From JASBYZ01 sp029983705 (GTDB taxonomy: Bacteria; Actinomycetota; Coriobacteriia; Coriobacteriales; JAEZZM01): DNA of 64,000 nucleotides. Made by a program: the position numbers and the translations under genes. Numbering within the stretch: position 1 is the stretch's first letter; every line of letters begins with the position of its first letter. Of this stretch, positions 25,887 to 33,630 are shown in pieces. The DNA is taken from the NCBI GenBank assembly GCA_965119715.1, contig OZ221969.1, positions 62,001-126,000 on the forward strand, written 5' to 3'. The notes under the pieces are model-generated. The model saw nothing but the letters and a program-made list of their open reading frames with translations. It ran no database searches and had not been told where the DNA came from.

Positions 25887-26733
25887 TCTATACACTCTCA
25901 GGTGAATATAGCATCTCTAAACTCTGTAAAGCTGCAAGTGTATCCAGATCAGGGTTTTACAAATGGAGGGCAAGACTTACGAAGCCTTCTCAAACAGCCA
26001 TTAATTTTATTGCAAACACAGAGCTCTTTTATGAATACCACAAAAAATATCCCTCACATGGATATAGGTGGCTTAGAGCTAAGATACTTCTTGATACAGG
26101 ACAGATATGTCTGAGCCCTATGCATACAAGTGCTGCAAAGCTTTAGGTATTAAAAGCGAAACCAAGCACTATAAGTATAGAAAGCCTGGTAACCCTTACA
26201 GGCTTTATCCAAACCTCTTACTAAAAGATTTAAGCCCAAAAAAGCCCTTGCAATGTGTTGTAAGCGATATGACAGTACTTCGCATCTATGGAACTAAATA
26301 CGAACTTACCTTTTACTTAGATTTGTTTAATAACGAAATACTCTCACACTCAATTTCTGAAAAAAGAGGAGATAGAACGACTTATTTAGACGGGCTTAGT
26401 GAACTTATCTCAATTAAAGATACCTATCTAGACCTAGAGATGATTCTTCATACAGATCAAGGCTCAGTATATGCCTCTAAAGAATTTAATGATTTGCTTA
26501 AAGGCCACAATATCATTCACTCAATGTCACGAGCTGGTACTCCTACTGATAACGCACATATAGAGGCAATTAATGGCTGGATTAAAAGTGAGCTCATTAA
26601 AGACTTACATATTGAAAAAGCAAAAGGTATTAAAAAACAAGTAGCCGACTATATTGAGTTTTTTAACACTAAAAGGCCAGCTTATGCCCTAGGATATTTA
26701 ACGCCTGTGCAATATAGAGAAAAATACGCATAA
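25868..26733 (+). pseudogene. IS3-family orfB transposase, frameshifted
   Basis: The N-terminal part (YSISKLCKAASVSRSGFYKW, then YHKKYPSHGYRWLRAKIL) reads to a stop at 26146. The catalytic part continues in another frame from MSEPYAYKCCKALGIK at 26107. One missing base near 26105 separates them. DDE residues are present: VVSDMTVLR, HTDQGSVYAS and IEAINGWIKSEL. The protein cannot be made as one chain without a further shift, so the element is probably immobile on its own. Confidence 0.8.
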
Positions 26734-27019
26734 GTAAAGCCCATAAGCTGTCTAAGTTTAAAGTTACTTGTTTCAAAACTAAATAAGTATGACTACTAAT
26801 AATTACTTATTGTCTTCTTAGCTAACGGGTGTGTATATTACGCTAAACAGGGTGTCTCTTAGTTCACATCACCTGTCTACTTTTTGTTAGGCAGTGCAAA
26901 CTAATATTAATTGTACCTAGATAGTATCATTAAATAAAGCGTTATTAATCTGAAACTAGAAATTTTAAATTATTTTATTAACAAAAGAGGACAATTGATT
27001 GATTTTGAGTAAATAAAAA

Positions 27020-27168
27020 GCCTATGTGGCTGTAGTTTCACCAAGACAGCGCCATAGGCAGTAAAGGAGAGATCACCGAAAAGCGGTGACCATGAGAAAC
27101 ACTTAAAGTATATCTCGTGTTTACCATAAAAGAAAAGAGCAAGTTATCTATGATATTAAACTTGCTCT
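27020..27168. other. Intergenic region with three hairpins
   Basis: Between the IS right end and the ars segment no gene is seen. Hairpins: 27020-27033 with 27046-27059 (GCCTATG and GCTGT arms around an internal loop), 27073-27089 (TCACCG/CGGTGA), and 27136-27168 (AGAGCAAGTT/AACTTGCTCT). They may be an old terminator set or a structured leader whose gene was lost. Nothing recognisable matches a known RNA family. Confidence 0.35.
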
Positions 27169-27234
27169 TAGTACTATTATTGCCTCTATCCATGATGCTT
27201 GGACATGTGCTTAACGCTTAAAATCTAACTTTTT

Positions 27235-27245
27235 TATTCCCACTC
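27235..27245. repeat. guaA-type attachment site copy (outer end)
   Basis: TATTCCCACTC, reverse complement GAGTGGGAATA, identical to the 3' end of guaA at 36038-36048 and to the inner copy at 31738. This 11-mer is the known target duplication of Tn5801-like elements. Confidence 0.75.
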
Positions 27246-27350
27246 GTTGCAGGAACTCACAATTTAACGAATTTTGCTCAGAAATTATTTACTCCTGTTC
27301 TTCTGAGAATTTTGATTCACTACATTAACTTAGATGTACGATGGAAGCTT

Positions 27351-27366
27351 ATCAAAATCTTATCAG
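27351..27366. repeat. Left copy of 16-bp direct repeat flanking the ars genes
   Basis: ATCAAAATCTTATCAG, identical to 31663-31678. On the minus strand it reads TGATAA, 5 bp, TGAT(A/G)A, a tandem half-site arrangement. A further TGATAAG follows at 27369. Confidence 0.7.
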
Positions 27367-27452
27367 CGGTGATAAGCGTTGCGATGCGTGATGAAAATAT
27401 TTTGAGTAGAATGCAGCTTATTTTTGTACGATGCATTTAATGAAAAACGACC

Positions 27453-27842
27453 TTATTTCAGGTTATTTTCCAATTCTAAAATGTTTTGTCGAATCTTCTC
27501 AATCACCGCCCGAAACACATCATCACTCTGTCCCGTAGGATCGTCCAGCCCCCAATTATCGTCAAACGCTCTGCCAATATAGGGGCAGCCCACATCGCAG
27601 CCCATGGAAATGGCAATATCCGGCTCCGGGATATCCGAAATCAACTTGGAATACTGCGTTTCTTCCATGTCGATACCATAAAACTGCTTCATTAGGCGCA
27701 CAGCGTCCTGATTGATCTGCGGTTTGGTTTCCGTTCCGGCAGAATAGAAATCGAACTCGTCCCCTCGCAGATGCTTTCCTAGCGCCTCTGCAATCTGACT
27801 ACGACAGGAATTGTGGACACAGATAAATGCTACTTTTTTCAT
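27453..27842 (-). CDS. arsC: Arsenate reductase ArsC, low-molecular-weight phosphatase type
   Basis: 129 aa from the ATG at 27842, which has GGAGG five bases upstream; a longer frame starting inside arsA is rejected. P-loop CVHNSCRSQ near the N-terminus with catalytic Cys, a second Cys pair in MGCDVGCPYIG, and GLDDPTGQ (the catalytic Asp-Pro). This is the thioredoxin-coupled reductase that turns arsenate into arsenite for export. It is the last gene of the ars operon. Confidence 0.93.
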   Translation of the reverse strand: MKKVAFICVHNSCRSQIAEALGKHLRGDEFDFYSAGTETKPQINQDAVRLMKQFYGIDMEETQYSKLISDIPEPDIAISMGCDVGCPYIGRAFDDNWGLDDPTGQSDDVFRAVIEKIRQNILELENNLK

Positions 27843-27853
27843 CTCGACCTCCG

Positions 27854-29590
27854 TTATAGTGACAAAAGGCTGTCGCCCTTGACTTCCTCCGGGCGCCATG
27901 ACAACAGCACGGTCTTGCCGCCTGTATGGTGATTCACCTTGCTAATCCACTCTGCCTCATTGCTTGCCTTGACCGAAAGTGTCCGATTGCTGCTGCCGGT
28001 GAGGGCGAATGACTGATTGATGACCCACCAGTTTGCCGATAGACCTGCCCGCTTCAAATCGTCCTCCAAGCGCAGCGCCTCATAAACCGGCGTTGCTTCG
28101 GGAAGCGTCACAATAATGACTTCCGTTTCCTCACCTTTAAGCCGTGGCAGCAGACGCTTGACAGATTCCGGGGTTTCACCCTTAGTACGGCGGATTTCGC
28201 GATCATAGCTTTCCGTGGATTCCAGCAGAAGCAGTGTATGTCCTGTGGGGGCGGTGTCGATGACAACAATCTCGTCGTCCGCCTTTTCCACGACTTCCGC
28301 GAAGGCGCGGAATAAGGCAATTTCCTGTGTGCAAGGGGAGCGCAGATCTTCCTCGATATAGGCAAGATCCTCGCCGGACAAACCGTTCTGCCGCGCCTTG
28401 AAAAGCACTTCTCCTTGATACTTTTTCAGCTCTACCGCCTCGTCGATGTGGCTCATGGTTATGCCGTCCTGCTCGGACAGCACAAATTTCAAATGCGCCG
28501 CAGGATCGGTGGTAGTCAGATGGACTTTCCGTCCGCGCTTTGCCAGTCCCAACGCAATCGCGGCGGCAACCGTTGTCTTTCCTACACCGCCTTTCCCCAT
28601 GGTGAAGATGACCTTTTTGTTTTCTGCATCCAGTTCGTCCACAAGGTCACTCAGCCGGTGCAGTTTCGTCAGATCCACTTCTGCCTTCTGCTGTTCAAAA
28701 CGATCCTCCGTCAGCATGGCGCGGATATTAGCGATGCCGGTGATGGGGTAAGCGCGTAGCGGTACGGCGTACTGCGTCAGCCTTTGCAACCCCTCCGGTA
28801 TACCGGCAAGGGCGGATTGCTGCTTACGGTACAGTTCCGAGGACAGCGCATCGTCATGCTGTGTCAGTACGCCGTTGACAATGAGAAGCTGATTTTGAAT
28901 ACCCAGCTCCCGCAGTTCGCACGACGCCCGGTTTGCTTCTTGCAGGGGCGCTGTTTCCGGTCGCGTCACCAAAAGCAGCGTGGTTTTGCTGCCGTCTGAA
29001 AGGGTATCGACCGCCGCTTTGTAGACGGTTTTCTTTTCTTCCAGACCGGATAGCTGGCCAAGACAGGACGCTCCGTGGGTACTTTCGCTGATGAAATTGC
29101 TCCATGCAGAGGGCAGTTGCAGCATCCGCAATGTGTGTCCGGTAGGGGCAGTATCGAAGAGGATGTGGTCATAGCTTTTCTGGATGGTTTCATCGGTGAT
29201 GAAACCGGAAAATTCATTGAACGCCGCAATTTCAACGGTGCAGGAGCCGGAGAGCTGTTCCTCCATGTTGGCGATCACAGTGTCAGGCAGAACACCGCGA
29301 TAGGGCGCGATCACGCTTTCCCGGTACTCTGTCGCCGCCTCGATTGGGTTTAAGTTTGCTGCATACAGTCCCGGTACTTCCGAGATGGGTGTAGATTTGT
29401 TGCGCAGCTCCATGGTAAAAACATCCTGTAAGTTGGAGGCAGGGTCGGTACTGATAAGCAGCACTCGTTTTCCGCTGTCCGCAAGGCTGGCGGCAACCGC
29501 ACAGGCGGTAGAGGTCTTTCCCACGCCGCCCTTTCCAGTGAAGAACAGGTATTGCGTCAGGTGGAGCTTATCGACTGCAAAGGTCTCCAT
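27854..29590 (-). CDS. arsA: Arsenite-stimulated ATPase ArsA
   Basis: 578 aa. Two homologous halves, each with a deviant Walker A motif (FFTGKGGVGKTSTA near residue 16 and FTMGKGGVGKTTVA near residue 332) and a DTAPTGHTL signature. ArsA drives arsenite export with a membrane partner; here that partner would be Acr3 rather than ArsB. The ATG at 29590 shares its A with the arsD stop (TAATG) and has GGAG upstream. ArsC follows 11 bp downstream. Confidence 0.95.
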   Translation of the reverse strand: METFAVDKLHLTQYLFFTGKGGVGKTSTACAVAASLADSGKRVLLISTDPASNLQDVFTMELRNKSTPISEVPGLYAANLNPIEAATEYRESVIAPYRGVLPDTVIANMEEQLSGSCTVEIAAFNEFSGFITDETIQKSYDHILFDTAPTGHTLRMLQLPSAWSNFISESTHGASCLGQLSGLEEKKTVYKAAVDTLSDGSKTTLLLVTRPETAPLQEANRASCELRELGIQNQLLIVNGVLTQHDDALSSELYRKQQSALAGIPEGLQRLTQYAVPLRAYPITGIANIRAMLTEDRFEQQKAEVDLTKLHRLSDLVDELDAENKKVIFTMGKGGVGKTTVAAAIALGLAKRGRKVHLTTTDPAAHLKFVLSEQDGITMSHIDEAVELKKYQGEVLFKARQNGLSGEDLAYIEEDLRSPCTQEIALFRAFAEVVEKADDEIVVIDTAPTGHTLLLLESTESYDREIRRTKGETPESVKRLLPRLKGEETEVIIVTLPEATPVYEALRLEDDLKRAGLSANWWVINQSFALTGSSNRTLSVKASNEAEWISKVNHHTGGKTVLLSWRPEEVKGDSLLSL

Positions 29591-29958
29591 TAGCATTCTC
29601 CTTTGCAACAGCAGCCTCCGCCGTTGCAGCTTTCCTGCTTACTGAGAACTTCCTGCGGCAGTTGCAGCCATTCAGTAAATTCTTCGTTGGAGGGATAGCG
29701 GCCGGAAACAGCAAGCTCGCCGTCCACAACGGTAACGGGCAGCTTATCCGCTCCGAAGAGCTTGACAAATTCGCTGACAACATGGTTCGTGACGAACTGC
29801 ATCGGGTCGTTGGTGAGATTATAGCGCTTGACCTCGATGCCTCTCTCTTTCAGCGTGTTCAGTAACGTGGAGATCCGTAAAAGCTCCGGGTCAACGCTCA
29901 CGCCGCAAAGTCCGGTGGAACAGCACATAGCAGGTTCAAAAATTTTGATATTTTTCAT
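29590..29958 (-). CDS. arsD: Arsenic metallochaperone ArsD
   Basis: 122 aa. Carries the arsenite-binding Cys pair and third Cys in AMCCSTGLCG (residues about 12, 13 and 18) and an additional Cys-rich tail (SCNGGGCCCKGEC). ArsD hands trivalent arsenic to ArsA and raises its affinity. It lies 21 bp after acr3, with GGAGGTATTCCC before the ATG, and is coupled to arsA. Confidence 0.95.
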   Translation of the reverse strand: MKNIKIFEPAMCCSTGLCGVSVDPELLRISTLLNTLKERGIEVKRYNLTNDPMQFVTNHVVSEFVKLFGADKLPVTVVDGELAVSGRYPSNEEFTEWLQLPQEVLSKQESCNGGGCCCKGEC

Positions 29959-29979
29959 GGGAATACCTCCATTTAGATT

Positions 29980-31026
29980 TTATTTTGCAGGGAACAAGCC
30001 CTGTGTTTTGTTTGCAATACGGACAAGGAACAGCATCACCGGCACCTCTGTCAGCACACCGACGGTGGTAGCAAGGGCGGCGGGTGAGGTCGTGCCGAAC
30101 AGCGCTACGGCAACCGCTACCGCAAGCTCGAAGAAATTGGACGCACCGATCATTCCGGCAGGCGCAGCAATGTTGTGCGGCAACTTTAAGAGCCAACAGG
30201 CGATGTATGCCATGGCGAAAATCAGGAAGGTCTGCAAGATCAGCGGCACAGCAATGAGGACAATATGCAGAGGATTTTCCAGAATGACCTTGCCCTGAAA
30301 CGAGAAAATCAAAACCAGTGTCAGCAGCAGTCCCAGCGTAGTTGCGCCGTCAAACTTTTTCACGAATACGGTTTCAAAATAGTCCTTGCTGCGGCGCTTG
30401 GTCACGATAATGCGGGTCAGAATACCGCCTGCAAGAGGGATGACCACAAACAACACCACCGACAAAATCAGCGTGTCCCACGGCACGGACACATTGGAAA
30501 CGCCCAGCAGGAACTTCACAATGGGTACGAACGCCACAAGGATAATGAGGTCGTTGGTTGCTACCTGCACCACCGTGTAGGCAGGATCGCCTTTCGTTAG
30601 ACTGCTCCAAACGAACACCATAGCAGTGCATGGCGCAGCGCCCAGCAGCACCGCACCAGCGAGATATTCCGTGGCGAGATCTGGCGTGATGAACGCCTTG
30701 AATACCGTGAAGAAGAACAGGCTGGCAATACCGTACATAGTAAAGGGCTTCACGAGCCAGTTGACGATCCATGTGACAAACAGACCCTTGGGGTTTCTGC
30801 CCACATTTTTAATGCTGCGGAAATCCACTTTCATCATCATGGGATAGATCATCACCCAGATGAGGATCGCCATGGGAATGGACACCCGTGCGTACTCAAA
30901 GCGATTTAGAAACGCCGGGATCTGCGGCAGGAATTTGCCGATACCTACGCCGACGACCATGCAGAGAATCACCCATACCGTCAGATACTTTTGGAATGCG
31001 CTGATTCCGCTCTTTTCTTTGCTCAT
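29980..31026 (-). CDS. acr3: Acr3-type arsenite efflux transporter
   Basis: 348 aa with ten predicted transmembrane helices. Conserved Acr3 features include GAAPCTAMVFVWS, with the essential Cys, and SNFFELAVAVAVALFG near the C-terminus. It exports arsenite from the cytoplasm, powered by membrane potential and possibly assisted by ArsA. GGAGGGCTTTT precedes the ATG. The gene lies 67 bp after arsR. Confidence 0.93.
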   Translation of the reverse strand: MSKEKSGISAFQKYLTVWVILCMVVGVGIGKFLPQIPAFLNRFEYARVSIPMAILIWVMIYPMMMKVDFRSIKNVGRNPKGLFVTWIVNWLVKPFTMYGIASLFFFTVFKAFITPDLATEYLAGAVLLGAAPCTAMVFVWSSLTKGDPAYTVVQVATNDLIILVAFVPIVKFLLGVSNVSVPWDTLILSVVLFVVIPLAGGILTRIIVTKRRSKDYFETVFVKKFDGATTLGLLLTLVLIFSFQGKVILENPLHIVLIAVPLILQTFLIFAMAYIACWLLKLPHNIAAPAGMIGASNFFELAVAVAVALFGTTSPAALATTVGVLTEVPVMLFLVRIANKTQGLFPAK

Positions 31027-31093
31027 AAAAGCCCTCCATAGATTTATAAAGTCAAATGTATCGATATAAAGACTAAAAAGAAAGCCGTGCCTT

Positions 31094-31402
31094 TCAGTCT
31101 TCGCAGCACGGCTCTGCTTTACAGTTGCAGGAAACAGCAGTCAGTTCCCGCAGGAGATTTTTCGCGTTTTCTGTGCCCTGTTCAGAAATGGAATAGTACA
31201 TCCATTTTCCCTCCTTGCGCCCGGACACGATGCCGGAATCACATAGAATTTTCATGTGGTGAGAAATCGTAGGCTGCGTAACGCTTAGTTCGTCCAGCAG
31301 CTTGCATGCGCACTTCTCGCCGCCAGTCAGCAGCTTCAGAATGCGGATGCGATTTTCGTCACAAAGCGCCTTGAATACTGCCGCAGTTTTTCTTTCATCC
31401 AT
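31094..31402 (-). CDS. arsR: ArsR arsenic-responsive repressor
   Basis: 102 aa, a winged-helix SmtB/ArsR protein. CACKLLDELSVTQPTISHHM includes the metal-site ECxC-like element (EKCACKL) followed by the recognition helix. A Cys-rich tail (CNCKAEPCC) could add to metal sensing. It is first in the ars operon and should repress it until arsenite binds. Confidence 0.94.
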   Translation of the reverse strand: MDERKTAAVFKALCDENRIRILKLLTGGEKCACKLLDELSVTQPTISHHMKILCDSGIVSGRKEGKWMYYSISEQGTENAKNLLRELTAVSCNCKAEPCCED

Positions 31403-31737
31403 CCCGTCACCTCACATCAATAATTTTCTATATGTTTATTACACACGATACATAGATACTAGTCAATAGATTTTGGAATTATACTGTGCTCTATGCTTTC
31501 CGCATGGGCAGAACAGTCGAAGAAGCTACGCTGCGGCAAGATAAGCAAAGAGCAGTACGGGCTTCAATCATATGGGGATGTTTGTGAACCGTGAGAAATT
31601 ACTCTTTACTCACAAGCCACTGGCAACGCAGAATAACTGCGCTCCCGCTCCGGCGAAATCTCATCAAAATCTTATCAGAAGGGGGGGGTAAGATCCAAAA
31701 ATCGTGAGGATTCCTGCACTTTTCGGCTTTTCTGATT
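31403..31737. other. Gene-free right margin of the ars segment
   Basis: Contains the arsR promoter and a short open stretch that reads like a broken coding sequence (WAEQSKKLRCGKISKEQY at about 31505-31560), a run of nine G at 31681-31689 region, and the second 16-bp direct repeat. No intact gene. Confidence 0.5.
31663..31678. repeat. Right copy of 16-bp direct repeat flanking the ars genes
   Basis: ATCAAAATCTTATCAG, same orientation as 27351-27366, about 60 bp inside the attachment-site copy at 31738. Confidence 0.7.
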
Positions 31738-31752
31738 TATTCCCACTCAATT
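31738..31752. repeat. guaA-type attachment site copy (internal)
   Basis: TATTCCCACTCAATT, 15 bp identical to 36038-36052 at the guaA 3' end. It separates the ars segment from the copper/Cna-B segment. Confidence 0.8.
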
Positions 31753-32730
31753 AAGTATGAGACTATCCTCAAGCCTGTCGATTTGACCGCCGATGTAATT
31801 AAAAATCACGTAGAGCTTAGCGCCAATGGTGAGAAACCCGGTGCCTACGGTCATTCAGAATTGAAGACACAGAAATACGCTGCCTTTGCCACCATTAAGG
31901 AATATCCTTACGCCGTCATCAAAAAGGTTGATGAACAGGGCAATCCGCTCGCAGGGGCCGTCTTCCAGTACACCGATAAAGAAGACCAAGCCGTCACCGC
32001 GTTGAGCGATGCCGACGGTGTGCTCTATATAATTAATCTTGCTGAGGGCACCACCACCATAACTGAAACGAAAGCTCCCGATGGATATAGCAAGCTCAAG
32101 GATACATTGCAGCTTCAGGTGACTACCGACGGCGTCAAAGTAACGAAGGCGCCCGACGATGCCGAAGGCACGGGCAGCTTCGATAGTCCTCTGCTGGTGA
32201 TAAACAAGAAGACCGAGACGACTACCATCGCCGTCACCAAGCAGTGGCAGAATGACACTCCTGCAGAGCGGCCCTCTTCTATCACCATTGCCCTAATCCG
32301 CAATGGTAAGCCCACGGATAAGACCTTGGTTTTGGATGCCGATCACGAATGGAAGGGAAGCTTCGAGAAGCTCCCAGTACTCGATGAGGGCGGAAAGCCT
32401 ATAGTCTATACAGTGGATGAAATCGCCATCGAAGGCTACGAATCCACCATTTCTGGCAACCAGAAGGCAGGATTTACCATCACCAATAGTAAGCCGGACA
32501 AACCTCATGAACCTGAAAAGCCTCATGAACCAGGCAAACCTAATGAACCTGACAAGCCTCATGTGCCTGGCACCCCTGAGCAGCCCAAAAAGCCTCAGAA
32601 GTCTTTCATTCCTAAGACGAGCAACACCATCAGCAGCTATGGTCTGGCAGGAGGATTGACATTAACCGCCGCGCTGGGCGCGCTCGTCCTGGGATGTCGT
32701 CTCAGGGAGAACCTCATCAGAGAGGATTAA
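31753..32730 (+). pseudogene. 5'-truncated Cna-B cell-wall protein
   Basis: The frame is open from the attachment site (YETILKPVD) but has no start with a ribosome-binding site and no signal peptide; a TTG at 31783 is the first possible start. Visible parts are a SpaA-type Cna-B domain (AVIKKVDEQGNPLAGAVFQY), a second Cna-B domain (VTKQWQNDTPAERPSSITI), a Lys/Pro/Glu/His repeat wall spacer, the IPKTSN sorting signal, a hydrophobic helix and a basic tail. It is the C-terminal end of a large pilin- or adhesin-like protein cut at the attachment site. It is related to, but clearly different from, the adhesin at 22540-25221. Confidence 0.8.
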
Positions 32731-32777
32731 GGCACCTCAGCACCTTACGGATCAAGCGCTACAGAAAATCAAGACCA

Positions 32778-32806
32778 GGAGGGCTCTTTTAGGGCCCTCC
32801 TTTTTT
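32778..32806 (+). terminator. Terminator of the truncated Cna-B gene
   Basis: GGAGGGC / GCCCTCC stem with a 9-nt loop and TTTTTT tail. Confidence 0.85.
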
Positions 32807-32888
32807 CTCGCCTGACAGCCGGCTTGTCTGCCGTCTGCATGCGCCATACAATCGGGCTTAGCACTTGGAAGCAGGAAGGAGTCCGGCG

Positions 32889-33326
32889 TCAGACGCCTGC
32901 GGGCTCACCATATTCGCGCGACATAGCATCGCGGTTGACAACCCACTGCTTCCCGTACTTGCGAGCGTCCACGCCCGGCACTATCTTTTTGTATGTTAAG
33001 GCCTTGCGGAGCGTAGACTCGCTCAAACCCCAGAGCTCGCTGGCGTCTGCGAAAGACATAAGTCCATCGAAGGGTGTCACCACTTCCTCTCCATTTTCCC
33101 ATAGCTCGTCGCAGGAGAGGTCAAGCTCGTCGTTCCAGACGATAACGTAACCCCCTTGATCGACAGTCACGCCGCCGAACAGCGCCTCGTCCTCCAACGC
33201 CGCAAAGACAGGAAAGCGTCGTTTGAGCTTTGCCACGTCATAGATTTTGGTGGTGCCGTTAGCAAACTGCACGTTCAACCTCATCCCGGGAAGAGCGGAA
33301 ACATCCTTCACCTTGTGGAACTTCAT
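32889..33326 (-). CDS. DUF2442 protein with helix-turn-helix
   Basis: 145 aa from the ATG at 33326, selected because AAGGGGG stands 6 bp upstream. N-terminal DUF2442 domain (VKDVSALPGMRLNVQFANG and YDVAKLK), a GGYVIVWNDELDLSCDELWENG strand pair (in parts) and a C-terminal helix-turn-helix (FADASELWGLSESTLRKALTY). DUF2442 proteins are commonly encoded directly after DUF4160 genes in toxin-antitoxin-like pairs; a DUF4160 remnant does lie 11 bp upstream. GC-rich, unlike the copB region next to it. Confidence 0.7.
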   Translation of the reverse strand: MKFHKVKDVSALPGMRLNVQFANGTTKIYDVAKLKRRFPVFAALEDEALFGGVTVDQGGYVIVWNDELDLSCDELWENGEEVVTPFDGLMSFADASELWGLSESTLRKALTYKKIVPGVDARKYGKQWVVNRDAMSREYGEPAGV

Positions 33327-33337
33327 TGCATGCCCCC

Positions 33338-33460
33338 TTAATCGAGTGGGTCGAGCTTCTTGAACTCCTGTGTTGCCCACATCTCGAGGAGTTCGGAGCT
33401 GTGTATTTCTATCCATTCGCGTACCATGTCGGTGGCGCGGGAAGTGTTGAAATAGGTGGC
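33338..33460 (-). pseudogene. DUF4160 C-terminal remnant
   Basis: Forty codons ending in TAA at 33338 read DMVREWIEIHSSELLEMW then KKLDPLD, the typical C-terminus of DUF4160 proteins. The N-terminal part is missing; the junction lies near 33475, where base composition drops. The partner gene DUF2442 follows, supporting the identification. Confidence 0.6.
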
Positions 33461-33499
33461 TTTTAGGATTTTAAAAGAAATCAGTTCTATAATAAATTT

Positions 33500-33546
33500 A
33501 AAATCGTGTTGGTAGAAAAATCGACTACTTCTACCAACACGATTTT
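33500..33546. repeat. 18-bp perfect inverted repeat
   Basis: Arms AAAATCGTGTTGGTAGAA (33500-33517) and its exact complement (33529-33546) with an 11-nt loop. It lies about 85 bp after copB and at the GC-composition boundary; either a copB terminator or the trace of an element end. Confidence 0.7.
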
Positions 33547-33630
33547 ACAAAGAGCCAGTACTTACATTTCTTTTTTGACTGTAAAACTATTGTATCTTGA
33601 TACTTTAAGGAGTTTCAATCATTCGATCTG

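Larger units (their letters stand above)
25438..26898 (+). mobile_element. IS3-family insertion sequence (decayed)
   Basis: 1461 bp bounded by imperfect inverted repeats: TGCACTGC then AAAAAGTAGACA at the left, and the reverse complement of the same two blocks at the right, with five differing bases between them. The ends follow the TG...CA rule of the IS3 family. Inside lie an orfA and an orfB with a DDE motif, both broken by single-base frameshifts. No convincing short target duplication flanks it, so it is old or rearranged. Confidence 0.85.
27235..31748. mobile_element. Arsenic-resistance segment of a guaA-inserted island
   Basis: Bounded by two copies of the 11-bp guaA attachment sequence. 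It holds only arsR-acr3-arsD-arsA-arsC, which is visibly GC-richer than the flanking chromosome, plus paired TGATAA direct repeats near both ends (27351 and 31663) that look like integrase arm sites. No integrase or excisionase is present, so it would depend on one supplied elsewhere. Confidence 0.65.

Noticed and set aside
25430..26905. Target-site duplication of the IS
   Set aside because: Bases next to the two ends do not match over 3-4 bp.
28446..30600. Many long frames antisense to the ars genes
   Set aside because: GC-rich coding sequence gives open antisense frames; the sense proteins are clear family members.
33327..33416. N-terminal extension of the DUF2442 protein to 175 aa
   Set aside because: The extension is the overlapping DUF4160 tail in another frame; the internal ATG has a strong ribosome-binding site.
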